A stretch of 64,000 nt of DNA, from NCBI RefSeq assembly GCF_014138045.1, contig NZ_JACGXA010000001.1, positions 617,501-681,500 of the forward strand, written 5' to 3'. A program made the translations under genes and the position numbers. The notes below the pieces were generated by a model. That model ran no database searches. It was not told where the DNA came from and saw nothing but the letters and a program-made list of their open reading frames with translations. This document shows, piece after piece, positions 17,810 to 27,320 of this stretch. The DNA comes from Nocardioides ginsengisegetis (lineage in GTDB: Bacteria > Actinomycetota > Actinomycetes > Propionibacteriales > Nocardioidaceae). Position 1 is the first letter of the stretch. Every line of letters starts with the position of its first letter.

Positions 17810-18946
17810 ATGGGAGTGGGGGAGGACTGGGTCGCCGTCATCATCGAGGACGACCCCGACGTGCGCGATCTCATCGACATCGTGCTCACGCAGTCCGGAT
17901 TCCGGACGGTCGTCACCCAGGACGGCTACGAGGGTGTGGAGGCCGTCCGCACGCACAACCCCCTGATCACCACGCTGGACGTCAACATGCCGGGCATGGA
18001 CGGCTTCGCTGCGGCCAAGCGGCTGCGCGAGTTCAGCAACACCTACCTGATCATGATCACTGCCTTGGGCGACGAGATCGACGTCGTGCAGGGCTTCGAG
18101 GCCGGCGCCGACGACTACCTCGTCAAGCCCTTCCGCCCGCGCGAGCTCCGGGCCCGCGCCGACTCGATGCTGCGCCGCCCCCGGGCCCGCCAGGAGACCC
18201 CCTCCGGCTGGTCCGAGGGAGCCGACGACAGCCCGGTGTCGCCCGTCGCCGCGCCGGCCGCCGTCCCGCCGCCGCCGGCTCCCGAGCCGGTGAAGGAGGA
18301 GTCGTGGGCGGCCCGTGCAGCCCGCGACCTGACGGCCAACGCGCCGCACCGTGCCGCGCCCGTTCCCGTGCCCGTTCCCGTGCAGCAGCCCGTCCAGCCG
18401 CCCGCTCCGCAGCCGGCGTACCAGCAGCCGCCGGCCCACCAGCCGCCCGCGCAGCCCGTCGTCCCCCAGCCGATCCCCCAGCCGATCCCGCAGTCGACCC
18501 CCCAGCCGGCGTACGCGCCTCCCGTGCCGGAGCAGGCGCCCCAGCCCACCCCGCCCGTGCAGGCCAGCCAGCCGGTGCCGCCCGCCCTGCAGGGCGAGGG
18601 CGTGCCGCGCCCCGACGGCTCGTGGGTGCGCTTCAACGGCCTGGCCCTCAACCAGGAGACCCGCGTCGTCACCGTGGGCGGCGGATCGATCGACCTCAAC
18701 CGCACCGAGTTCGACCTGCTCGCCTCACTGCTCAGCACCGGCCGCCGCGTGCGCAGCAAGGCCGACCTGGTCCTGACGATGCGTGGCCAGCAGTACGTCA
18801 CGTCCTACTTCGTCAACGAGGCCGACAAGCGCTCCGTCGAGGTCCACATCGCCAGCATGCGCCGCAAGCTGAACGACAACGACCAGAACCCGCGCTTCAT
18901 CGAGACCGTGCGCGGCGTCGGCTACCGCCTCGCCGAGCCCGTCTGA
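17810..18946 (+). CDS. Orphan OmpR/PhoB-type response regulator with long Pro/Gln-rich linker
   Basis: Transcription regulator of 378 residues. An N-terminal receiver domain (residues about 8-125) has the acidic pair IIEDDPDV, phosphoacceptor near Asp57 (TLDVNMPGMDG) and the Lys in DDYLVKPFRPREL. A roughly 130-residue linker (about 135-265) is dominated by proline and glutamine. A C-terminal winged helix follows (LNRTEFDLLASLLSTGRRV ... FIETVRGVGYRLAEPV). No histidine kinase gene is adjacent. A TAGCAT hexamer (17798-17803) ends 6 nt before the ATG, suggesting a leaderless mRNA. The downstream intergenic space carries an IS110 insertion. Confidence 0.9.
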   Translation: MGVGEDWVAVIIEDDPDVRDLIDIVLTQSGFRTVVTQDGYEGVEAVRTHNPLITTLDVNMPGMDGFAAAKRLREFSNTYLIMITALGDEIDVVQGFEAGADDYLVKPFRPRELRARADSMLRRPRARQETPSGWSEGADDSPVSPVAAPAAVPPPPAPEPVKEESWAARAARDLTANAPHRAAPVPVPVPVQQPVQPPAPQPAYQQPPAHQPPAQPVVPQPIPQPIPQSTPQPAYAPPVPEQAPQPTPPVQASQPVPPALQGEGVPRPDGSWVRFNGLALNQETRVVTVGGGSIDLNRTEFDLLASLLSTGRRVRSKADLVLTMRGQQYVTSYFVNEADKRSVEVHIASMRRKLNDNDQNPRFIETVRGVGYRLAEPV

Positions 18947-18996
18947 CCGACTCGACGTCGTACGGGCCGGCAGTTGCGCCAGTGAGACTTGTCTCG

Positions 18997-19170
18997 GTGT
19001 CGTGGAGGACGTGCTGACCCGAGTTGCGCCCTGTCGTCGCTGACTGACTTTGAGTCGATTCGATCGCGCGTTCTCCACGACCCAGCTCGATGCGCATTCA
19101 GGGCGCGCCGGCCGGGCTCGTGACTTGATAGGAGCCTGGCTGAGGTCTCATCACTGGTTTGTCCGTGACC
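18997..19170 (+). ncRNA. Candidate IS110 bridge RNA region (left-end non-coding)
   Basis: This non-coding stretch upstream of the transposase can form a long-range stem: 18999-19009 (GTCGTGGAGGA) pairs with 19071-19081 (TTCTCCACGAC), 11 bp with one G-U. It encloses about 61 nt with smaller internal complementarities (GACT/AGTC at 19042-19055). Bridge RNAs of IS110-group elements arise from this position and consist of stem-loops with internal target- and donor-binding loops. The extent is a guess; no covariance comparison was possible. It could alternatively be a terminator-like structure of the upstream response-regulator gene. Confidence 0.35.
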
Positions 19171-19210
19171 CGGCTCGGCGCGCTGTCCCTGTTGAAAGGA
19201 CGGCACCAGC

Positions 19211-20305
19211 ATGACTCACAACCACACACAGATCGAGTCCGCCCAGGTCGGGATCTACGGCGGCGTGGACACCCACCTGGACTTCCACGTCGCGGCCGCG
19301 GTCAACGCACTCGGCGCGCTGCTGGGCACCGCGGTCTTCGCGACCACGGTCCAGGGCTATGCCGAACTACTGGCCTGGCTCCGCGCCTGGGGACCACTGG
19401 CCCAGGTCGGGGTCGAGGGAACCGGCTCCTACGGCGCCGGCCTGGCCCGTCACCTGCACCGCCACGATGTCGAGGTTCTCGAGATCAACCGGCCCGACCG
19501 GGCCAGCCGCCGACGCCGCGGGAAGACCGACGCCTACGACGCCGAGGCAGCCGCCCGGACCGCGTTGGCCGGTCACGCCCGAGCCGCCAAGATCAACACC
19601 GGGGCCGTGGAGTCGCTGCGGATGCTGAAGCTGCAACGCGACTCCGCGGTCAAGCAGCGCACCGCCACGCTCAACCAGATGCACCAGCTCAGGGTCACCG
19701 CGCCCCAAGAACTCCGCGAACAACTGACCGGCCTGACCAAACACACCCTGGCCACCCACTGCGTGCGGTTCCGCGTCACCCGCGACACCAACAGACTCAC
19801 CGACCCCGTCCAGGCCGCCAAGAAGGCCCTGCATGGACTGGCCCGCCGAGTCCTGGCGCTCACCGCGGAGATCACCGAACTCGACGCCGACATCGCGGCC
19901 CTGACCAGGGCCATCGCCCCGGCCACCAGTGCCGCGGCCGGTGTCGGGGCCCAGACCGTGGCACAACTGCTGATCGCCATCGGCGAGCAACCCGAACGGT
20001 TCCACAGCGAGGCCGGCTTCGCCGCCCTCTGCGGCACCAGTCCAATCCCGGCCTCCTCGGGGAAGACCCAACGTCACCGCCTCAACCGCGGCGGGAACCG
20101 ACAAGCCAACAGTGCCCTGCACATGGCCACCCTCAACCGGCTCTGCCACCACCCACCGACCAGGGCCTACATCGCCGCCCGCACCACCGATGCCAAGTCG
20201 GACCCCCACCTGCGCCGCAAGCTCAAGCGCTACCTCGCCCGCGAACTCTTCACCCTGCTGCGACAAGACCTACGAGCCCTCAACACCCCCGACATCGCGG
20301 CTTGA
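19211..20305 (+). CDS. IS110-family transposase (DEDD recombinase)
   Basis: A 364-residue transposase. The N-terminal RuvC-like DEDD domain begins YGGVDTHLDFHVAAAV, with VGVEGTGSYGAGLARHL and RRRGKTDAYDAEAAARTAL supplying further acidic residues. The C-terminal Tnp domain has GVGAQTVAQLLIAIGEQPERF (helix-hairpin-helix-like) and AGFAALCGTSPIPASSGK followed by RLNRGGNRQANSALH, which holds the catalytic serine. The frame is complete with no frameshift, so the element may be active. GAAAGGA lies about 10 nt before the ATG. Codon usage has slightly fewer G/C-ending codons than its neighbours. Confidence 0.95.
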   Translation: MTHNHTQIESAQVGIYGGVDTHLDFHVAAAVNALGALLGTAVFATTVQGYAELLAWLRAWGPLAQVGVEGTGSYGAGLARHLHRHDVEVLEINRPDRASRRRRGKTDAYDAEAAARTALAGHARAAKINTGAVESLRMLKLQRDSAVKQRTATLNQMHQLRVTAPQELREQLTGLTKHTLATHCVRFRVTRDTNRLTDPVQAAKKALHGLARRVLALTAEITELDADIAALTRAIAPATSAAAGVGAQTVAQLLIAIGEQPERFHSEAGFAALCGTSPIPASSGKTQRHRLNRGGNRQANSALHMATLNRLCHHPPTRAYIAARTTDAKSDPHLRRKLKRYLARELFTLLRQDLRALNTPDIAA

Positions 20306-20329
20306 CGCGTCATAGGAGCATCGACTCGA

Positions 20330-21043
20330 TCAGTTGGCGTCGACCGGGATCGACGCGACCGAGGTCCGCTTCTTCGACTCGAAGATCGCGATCGGCACGG
20401 TCTGCTTGATCTCCCGGCGCGAGAAGTGCGCGGAGCCGGGGGCGTCCTGGACCCAGACCACGGCGGTGAACATCAGGTCCAGCCCGCGGGTGTCCAGCGA
20501 CGTCGCCCTGATCCGCTGGTTGCGGAGCTCGAAGGCGCCCTTGGGTGAGGTGATGATCATGCCGTAGCGCGTGGTGACCGGCTCGGGGTCGAAGGTGATG
20601 TCCTTGGCGACCGCGTCGAGCCGGTAGGGGTGCTGGGTCCTGCCGCCGCCGGTGGTGATGGTCTTCGACGTGACGGCGATGTGCTCGAGGTAGACCTTGC
20701 GCTTCGTGGCGAACCGGTCGCGCAGCTTCCGGTTGAGGTCGTAGGCCTGGAAGGTGAACGAGAAGAACTTGTTGCCCCGCGGGTACCACTCGTTGGTGCG
20801 GGGCGTCGACTTGGTCGGGTAGAGCGTGTAGACGAAGTCCATCCCGTCGATCCGGATGTGCGACTGGAAGGTGCCGTCGCGCGTGAACTGCGAGTCGTAC
20901 GGCGTGGGCGTGGCCGACGGGACCGCCGAGCTGGCGGCCACGGGCTCGGGCCCGGTCAGGTCGTTGACGACCGAGCAGCCGGACGCACCGAGGCTCAGGA
21001 GCAGGACACTGGCGGCGGCGATGCCGAGGCGCGCGCGGGGCAT
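20330..21043 (-). CDS. Putative lipoprotein, unknown function
   Basis: A 237-residue protein beginning MPRARLGIAAASVLLLSLGA with a lipobox ASGC, so probably a lipid-anchored surface protein, followed by a Ser/Pro/Thr-rich spacer and a beta-rich domain (VYTLYPTKSTPRTNEWYPRG onward). I do not recognise the domain. ATG 21043 is chosen for its AGGAG site and good lipoprotein n-region; an in-frame ATG at 21073 overlaps the stop of the upstream GT2 gene (ATGA) and would add 10 residues. The tight spacing says it works with that glycosyltransferase. Its stop lies about 10 bp from the right end of the IS110 element. Confidence 0.75.
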   Translation of the reverse strand: MPRARLGIAAASVLLLSLGASGCSVVNDLTGPEPVAASSAVPSATPTPYDSQFTRDGTFQSHIRIDGMDFVYTLYPTKSTPRTNEWYPRGNKFFSFTFQAYDLNRKLRDRFATKRKVYLEHIAVTSKTITTGGGRTQHPYRLDAVAKDITFDPEPVTTRYGMIITSPKGAFELRNQRIRATSLDTRGLDLMFTAVVWVQDAPGSAHFSRREIKQTVPIAIFESKKRTSVASIPVDAN

Positions 21044-21069
21044 GGAGGGCTCCTGGGAGAGTCGGGGGG

Positions 21070-22557
21070 TCATGCCTTGAAGCCGCGGTAGCGCTTCATG
21101 GCCTTCATGATCATCCAGCAGGTCTGAAGGATGGTGATGACGCCGAGGATCGGCCAGCCGACGGCCAGGATGTCGGAGCGGGTCTGGATCGGGACGAACC
21201 GCCAGCCCACGGCCGCGCCGGCGAAGAAGACGGCGAGGGCGGCGAACGGGTAGAGCCACGCGGTGCCCTTGCCGCGCTCGGCCTTGGCCTGGGCGGCCCA
21301 GTTGTCGGTCTGCTGCCGGCTGAAGAACTTCAGCCAGGCGCGGACGAAGTGGCCCATCCGGATCAGCATGTAGAGCTCGGCCGGGAACACCAGCAGGGCG
21401 AAGAGATAGTCGCGCCTGTTGCGGAACTCCATCGAGTGCGCGACCCGGAAGTTCAGCCACACCGCCGCGGCCGGCGGGACCAGCCACCACGCCCGGAACA
21501 CGAAGGCGTGGATCGACAGGGCGCCGAAGAGCAGCAGGAAGAACATCAGGCGGGTGGTCATGTTGATGACCATCGACATGTGCTCGAACCAGCGCAGGCG
21601 GAGGTTGGGGTGGAACGGCTGGCCCTTGGTGTCGCCGCGCTGGCCGGGCCACATCAGGTCGATGGCGCCGAAGTTCCACTTGACCTGCTGGGCGTCGAGC
21701 GAGCGGAGGGTGGTCATGCCGCCGACGTGGGCGCGGGCCCGGGCGGAGATCTTGGTGAGGTAGCCGGCGCTCTTGATCTGCAGCGAGAGCAGGGAATCCT
21801 CGACCTCGCTGTCGTTGACCCAGGGGGTGCGCTGGTGGCTGTCGCGCAGCACGTCGCGGAGCGCCTGGGTGGCGAAGATGGAGAACTGGCCGCCGAGGAC
21901 CGCCATGTTGCGGCCCTTGAGCATGTTCTGCATGTTGAACGCCGAGAACTGCGCGCGCTGGCCGGCGATGAGGAACTTCGCGACCGGCCCGTCGATGGCC
22001 GAGTCGTCGATGGAGTAGATCGCGGAGATGCCGCCGATCCGGTCGTCGCTGGCGATCTCGTTGACGAGGTGCTCGACGGCGTCCGGCTCGGGGGTGGTGT
22101 CGCCGTCGACGCCCAGGACGTAGTCCATGTGCTCGACCAGGCTGTAGCCGTAGTTGAGGGCGCCGACCTTCTTGTCGGGGTTCTTGCCGATGTCGTGGAC
22201 GTAGATGATCGTGCTCTGCTCGCCGAGCTCGGTCTTCCGCGTGTGCGGGCCGGCGTAGTGGCTGGCGATCTCCACGGAGTCGTCGGAGGTGTTGTTGACG
22301 ATCAGGTGGATGACGTCGGGGAGCCGGGTCTGCTGGAGCAGCGAGTCGAGCACGCCCGCGATGGTTTCGGCCTCGTTGTAGGCCGGGATGATGCAGCCGA
22401 CGGTGGGGCGGTACGTCGGGGAGCTGGCCAGCTCGTCGAGGAACTGGTCGGCGTAGGCGGCCAGGTGCGGGTCGGGCGTGCGCAGGTAGGCGTCCTCGCC
22501 CATCCCGGGCGGGGCGAGCTGCGGCCCCTGGTCGTACCGCGTCTCGTTCGCGTCCAC
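21070..22557 (-). CDS. Processive GT2 glycosyltransferase (cellulose synthase / PgaC-like)
   Basis: Membrane glycosyltransferase of 495 residues. The cytosolic GT-A domain shows IIPAYNEAETIAGVLDSLL, the DxD region GVDGDTTPEPDA, the catalytic-base region NDSEVEDSLLSLQ (ED) and the QxxRW-like QQVKW. Membrane helices follow at about residues 335-375 and 425-485. These features indicate a processive synthase making a beta-linked polysaccharide, such as a cellulose, poly-GlcNAc or mixed-linkage type; the product cannot be named. It lacks a PilZ domain. First gene of a two-gene operon with the lipoprotein. A 7-bp hairpin (arms 22586-22592 and 22602-22608) lies in its leader. Confidence 0.88.
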   Translation of the reverse strand: MDANETRYDQGPQLAPPGMGEDAYLRTPDPHLAAYADQFLDELASSPTYRPTVGCIIPAYNEAETIAGVLDSLLQQTRLPDVIHLIVNNTSDDSVEIASHYAGPHTRKTELGEQSTIIYVHDIGKNPDKKVGALNYGYSLVEHMDYVLGVDGDTTPEPDAVEHLVNEIASDDRIGGISAIYSIDDSAIDGPVAKFLIAGQRAQFSAFNMQNMLKGRNMAVLGGQFSIFATQALRDVLRDSHQRTPWVNDSEVEDSLLSLQIKSAGYLTKISARARAHVGGMTTLRSLDAQQVKWNFGAIDLMWPGQRGDTKGQPFHPNLRLRWFEHMSMVINMTTRLMFFLLLFGALSIHAFVFRAWWLVPPAAAVWLNFRVAHSMEFRNRRDYLFALLVFPAELYMLIRMGHFVRAWLKFFSRQQTDNWAAQAKAERGKGTAWLYPFAALAVFFAGAAVGWRFVPIQTRSDILAVGWPILGVITILQTCWMIMKAMKRYRGFKA

Positions 22558-22708
22558 GCTCTGATCTCCTCATCGACGCCCGGCCGTCCACGGTCGGAGT
22601 TCGTGGACACGAGTCTGCTGGGGCGACCTCAAGGGTCACCTCAACAAAGACGCAAGTTTCACGGTCATTATCCGCAAGCGGCGACCGCGGGGCCGGGTTT
22701 CCCGAGCG

Positions 22709-22938
22709 TCAGCGCGGCATGCCGCTGGAGCGCCAACCCCCGGGGCCGTGCGCGAAGGACGGCCGCACCTTGCGGTGGTGGGCCTGCCACTCGGGCGTAC
22801 GCCGCTCCCGCGGCGCCTCCGGGCCGCCCAGCGAGGCGAAGACCGCGACGATCGCGGCGATCTCCTCGGGGGTGGCGTCGGCGTTGACGACCCGCAGCAG
22901 CGGGGTCTCGACAGGCTCGACCACCGGCTCGTCCCCGC

Positions 22939-22942
<4 letters not shown>
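22709..22942 (-). CDS. accE: Acyl-CoA carboxylase epsilon subunit
   Basis: Small actinobacterial stabilising subunit of acetyl-/propionyl-CoA carboxylase, 77 residues. The core [20 protein letters not shown] and the Trp-containing tail ([15 protein letters not shown]) match AccE/PccE proteins. The GTG start overlaps the accD stop (GTGA), so the two are translationally coupled. The N-terminal codons spell PVVEPVETP, encoded by a sequence resembling an extragenic repeat common in this lineage (22904-22925). Confidence 0.88.
22904..22925 (-). repeat. Extragenic-type repeat embedded in the accE coding region
   Basis: On the minus strand these 22 bp read GGTGGTCGAG, CCT, GTCGAGACC. The outer ends are related to those of the four repeats at 45273-45854 (GGTGGTTGAG...GTCTCGAAACC) and near-palindromic. 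Here the unit is in frame inside accE and encodes VVEPVET. That it is a member of a dispersed family is inference from the similarity. Confidence 0.5.
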
Positions 22943-24570
<1,628 letters not shown>

Positions 24571-24613
24571 GTGATGTGGCCTCCTCGTCGACTCGTGGGC
24601 CAATGTAGTGCCC

Positions 24614-25411
24614 GTGACCGATGACCTCGCCGCACGCCCACCCCTCGACAGCCGACGCCTCGCCGACGGCGCCCCCGACTTCGACGTGGAGGTGGTCCCC
24701 GAGGCCGCCTCGACCAACGCGATCCTGGCCGACCGCGCCCGTGAGGGCGCCGCGGAGGGGCTGGTCGTCGTGGCCGAGCACCAGACCGCCGGCCGCGGCC
24801 GCCTCGACCGCACCTGGGAGACCCCGGCGCGCGCAGCCCTGACGTTCTCGGTGCTGCTGCGCCCCACCGTCGTGGTCGCCGAGTGGCCCTGGCTGCCGCT
24901 GCTGACCGGCCTGGCCGTCTCGGCCGCCGTGACGGCTGCCGGTGTCGAGGCCGGGCTGAAGTGGCCCAACGACGTGCTCGTGGACGACCTCAAGGTCGCC
25001 GGCATCCTGCTCGAGCGGGTCGAGACCCCGACCGGCGCGGCCGCCGTCGTCGGAATCGGCCTCAACGTCAGCACCACCGCCGACGAGCTCCCCGTCGACA
25101 CCGCCACCTCCCTGGCCCTGGCCACCGGCGGCACCTTCGACCGGACCGAGCTGCTCGTCGGGCTGCTGGGCCAGCTGCGCCAGCAGTACGACGCGTGGCA
25201 GGCGGCGGGCTCGACGGTGCTGCGGCCGGCGTACGAGGCCGCCTGCGTGACCGTCGGCCGGGACGTCCGGGTCGACCTGCCGGGCGGACGGACGCTGACC
25301 GGGCGGGCCACGGGCGTCGACGACGCGGGACGTCTCGTGGTGGCCGGAGCGGACGGCGAGACCACCGTCGGCGCGGGTGACGTGATCCATGTGCGGGCGC
25401 TCGATCAGTGA
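24614..25411 (+). CDS. birA: Biotin--[acetyl-CoA-carboxylase] ligase (monofunctional)
   Basis: Attaches biotin to the acceptor lysine of the carboxylases; 265 residues. It has the biotin/ATP loop [15 protein letters not shown] (GRGR), the [18 protein letters not shown] block and a C-terminal SH3-like domain. There is no N-terminal winged helix, so it is a class I ligase and not a repressor. GTG 24614 is preferred; GTG 24608 is an in-frame alternative. All three biotin enzymes in this window (pyruvate carboxylase, acyl-CoA carboxylase) are its probable substrates. Confidence 0.92.
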   Translation: MTDDLAARPPLDSRRLADGAPDFDVEVVPEAASTNAILADRAREGAAEGLVVVAEHQTAGRGRLDRTWETPARAALTFSVLLRPTVVVAEWPWLPLLTGLAVSAAVTAAGVEAGLKWPNDVLVDDLKVAGILLERVETPTGAAAVVGIGLNVSTTADELPVDTATSLALATGGTFDRTELLVGLLGQLRQQYDAWQAAGSTVLRPAYEAACVTVGRDVRVDLPGGRTLTGRATGVDDAGRLVVAGADGETTVGAGDVIHVRALDQ

Positions 25412-25423
25412 CATGATTCCGGC

Positions 25424-25927
25424 GTGGCCATCTCGCAGAAACTGCTCAACGACGGCGAGTCCGTCGTCATCAGCACCCGCACCCACCCCAAGGCACTGCT
25501 CGCGCCGCTCCTGTGGCTCGTCCTGATCCTCGCGGTGGTGGTGTTCGCCAACGTGAAGATCGACAACGACGTCGCCGGGTACGTCGCCTGGGGCATCGGC
25601 GCGGTGCTGGTCGTCTGGCTGGTGCTGCCTCCGGTGGTCCGCTGGCTCAGCGCGTCCTACACCATCACCAACCGACGCCTGATCACCCGCACCGGCGTGA
25701 TCGTGCGCAAGGGCCACGACATCCCGCTGTCGCGGATCAGCGACGTGGCCTACGAGCTCGGGCTGGTCGACCGGATGCTCGGCTGCGGCACGCTGGTCAT
25801 CAGCGACGCGAGCACCAACGGACGCGTCTCGCTGCCCGACATCCCGCACGTCGAGGAGACCCAGCGCCGCCTCAACCAGCTCCTGCACGACCTCAACGAC
25901 CCGACGGGACACCATGACGGCACCTGA
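25424..25927 (+). CDS. PH-domain membrane protein
   Basis: A 167-residue protein with two membrane segments (residues about 27-45 and 50-72) followed by one bPH2 domain (SASYTITNRRLITRTGVIVRKGHDIPLSRISDVAYE). It is the third PH-domain protein of the window and corresponds by position, next to birA, to a PH-domain gene in mycobacteria (from memory). A CATGAT hexamer (25412-25417) ends 6 nt before the GTG. The 3' end overlaps the adenylate cyclase gene by 14 bp in another frame. Confidence 0.85.
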   Translation: MAISQKLLNDGESVVISTRTHPKALLAPLLWLVLILAVVVFANVKIDNDVAGYVAWGIGAVLVVWLVLPPVVRWLSASYTITNRRLITRTGVIVRKGHDIPLSRISDVAYELGLVDRMLGCGTLVISDASTNGRVSLPDIPHVEETQRRLNQLLHDLNDPTGHHDGT

Positions 25928-26900
25928 GCCGACGCCGTCCCGGGACCAGCTCGAACGCGCCATCCTCGGCGAGCAGCCGGTCTTCAACGCCCAGGAGGTC
26001 TCCCGCGAGACCGGGGTGACCATCCCGGAGACGCAACGGCTCTGGCGCGCGCTCGGCTTCCCCGAGCACGGCGCCGAGACCGCCTTCACCGAGTCCGACG
26101 TCGAGGCCGTCCGGACCCTCCAGGGTGTCGTGACCTCCGGGCTGATCGACTTCGACATGGCCGTCAACCTGACCCGGGCGGTCGGCCAGACGATGGCCCG
26201 GCTCGCCGACTGGGAGACCGCCTCGCTGGTCCAGCGGGTCGAGGAGCTCGAGAGCGGCGACCAGGCGACCGGGAGCCGGGTCGGGTCGGCACTCCGGTTC
26301 ATCGAGGAGTTCAGCGAGCCCTTCGAGCAGCTGCTCCTCTACGCGTGGCGGCGACACCTGGCGGCCGCCGTCGCCCGGATGGAGGCACTCGGTGCCAACG
26401 AGGAGGACCTCCACACCACGCACATCACCGTCGGCTTCGCCGACATCGTGAGCTTCACGGCGCTGTCCAACCAGATCACCGAGGAGCGGATCGGCGACCT
26501 CGTCGAGCTCTTCGAGTCCCGCTGCGCCGACGTGGTCGCCATCCAGCGTGGCCGGATCATCAAGAGCATCGGCGACTCGGTGCTCTTCGTGAACGACGAC
26601 CCGATCCGGGCCTACGACACCGCCGAGGGGATCATCAACGTCGTCGGCCGCGACTCCCGGATGCCCGACGTCCGGGTCGGTCTGGCCAGTGGCTCTGTGG
26701 TGATGCGGCTGGGCGACGTCTTCGGCCCGCCGGTCAACCTCGCCGCCCGGCTCACCGCGGTGGCCCGGCGCAACCGCGTGATCATCGACGCGGCCACTGC
26801 GGAGGCCCTCCCGGAGGACCAGTTCGAGACCCGACTGCTGCCCGCGCGACCGGTCCGGGGCTTCGGGATCGTGGAGCCGGTCGCCGTACGCCGCCACTGA
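25914..26900 (+). CDS. Class III adenylate cyclase with N-terminal regulatory domain
   Basis: Makes cAMP from ATP; 328 residues, soluble. The N-terminal helical domain (about 1-165) resembles the regulatory domain of mycobacterial Rv1264-type cyclases, which is autoinhibitory and pH-responsive in that enzyme. The catalytic domain begins ITVGFADIVSFTALSN (first metal Asp), then RIIKSIGDSVLFV (substrate Lys and second metal Asp) and FGPPVNLAARLTAVARR (transition-state Asn and Arg). All key residues are present, so it should be active as a homodimer. Overlaps the upstream PH gene by 14 bp, hinting at coupled expression. Confidence 0.9.
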   Translation: MTAPEPTPSRDQLERAILGEQPVFNAQEVSRETGVTIPETQRLWRALGFPEHGAETAFTESDVEAVRTLQGVVTSGLIDFDMAVNLTRAVGQTMARLADWETASLVQRVEELESGDQATGSRVGSALRFIEEFSEPFEQLLLYAWRRHLAAAVARMEALGANEEDLHTTHITVGFADIVSFTALSNQITEERIGDLVELFESRCADVVAIQRGRIIKSIGDSVLFVNDDPIRAYDTAEGIINVVGRDSRMPDVRVGLASGSVVMRLGDVFGPPVNLAARLTAVARRNRVIIDAATAEALPEDQFETRLLPARPVRGFGIVEPVAVRRH

Positions 26901-26984
26901 CGGGCGCTCGAACTGGTACGGAAAAGGTTGGGGATTTTACTCAATTAGCCTCCGCGCCTGCCGATGCGTTCCTACCTTGTCCTT

Positions 26985-27311
26985 GTGTTTCAGGTCCAGG
27001 ACATCAAGGTCGACCCCGACAGCCGCCGTGCGTGGCGTGGGGACGACGAGATCGTCCTGTCCCGCAAGGAGTTCGACCTGGTGCTCGCGCTGATCTCGCG
27101 CGCCGGCGACATCGTGACCCGCGACGAGCTGATGCGCGACGTCTGGCACACGACGTTCTGGACCTCGTCCAAGACCATCGACGTGCACCTCGGCTGGGTC
27201 CGCCGCAAGCTCGGCGACGACAGCCGCCGGCCGCACCTGATCACCACGATCCGCGGCAAGGGGCTGCGCTTCGAGAAGGGTGACGGCGGCCGCCGCGCGG
27301 ACGGCCACTAG
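26985..27311 (+). CDS. Stand-alone winged-helix DNA-binding protein (OmpR-type effector domain)
   Basis: A 108-residue protein consisting of an OmpR/PhoB-type winged helix: [20 protein letters not shown], then the recognition helix [16 protein letters not shown] and the wing [13 protein letters not shown]. No receiver domain is attached and the upstream frame is not one. The GTG at 26985 is chosen because a TACCTT hexamer (26973-26978) ends 6 nt before it; ATG 26964 would add 7 residues. It lies between the cyclase and purK and is a plausible regulator without phosphorylation control. Target unknown. Confidence 0.8.
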   Translation: MFQVQDIKVDPDSRRAWRGDDEIVLSRKEFDLVLALISRAGDIVTRDELMRDVWHTTFWTSSKTIDVHLGWVRRKLGDDSRRPHLITTIRGKGLRFEKGDGGRRADGH

Positions 27312-27320
27312 CCTTTCCCC

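Larger units (their letters stand above)
18957..20319 (+). mobile_element. IS110-family insertion sequence (approximate ends)
   Basis: An IS110-type element lying between two convergent genes, both of which keep their stop codons (18946 and 20330). The transposase occupies 19211-20305 with a long non-coding left end and only about 14 bp of non-coding right end, the layout of the IS110 (not IS1111) group, in which the bridge RNA comes from the left end. No terminal inverted repeats are visible, as expected. An 8-bp direct repeat ATAGGAGC occurs at 19128-19135 and 20312-20319 and may relate to the recombination cores. The left boundary is uncertain: anywhere from 18947 to 19128. Confidence 0.6.
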
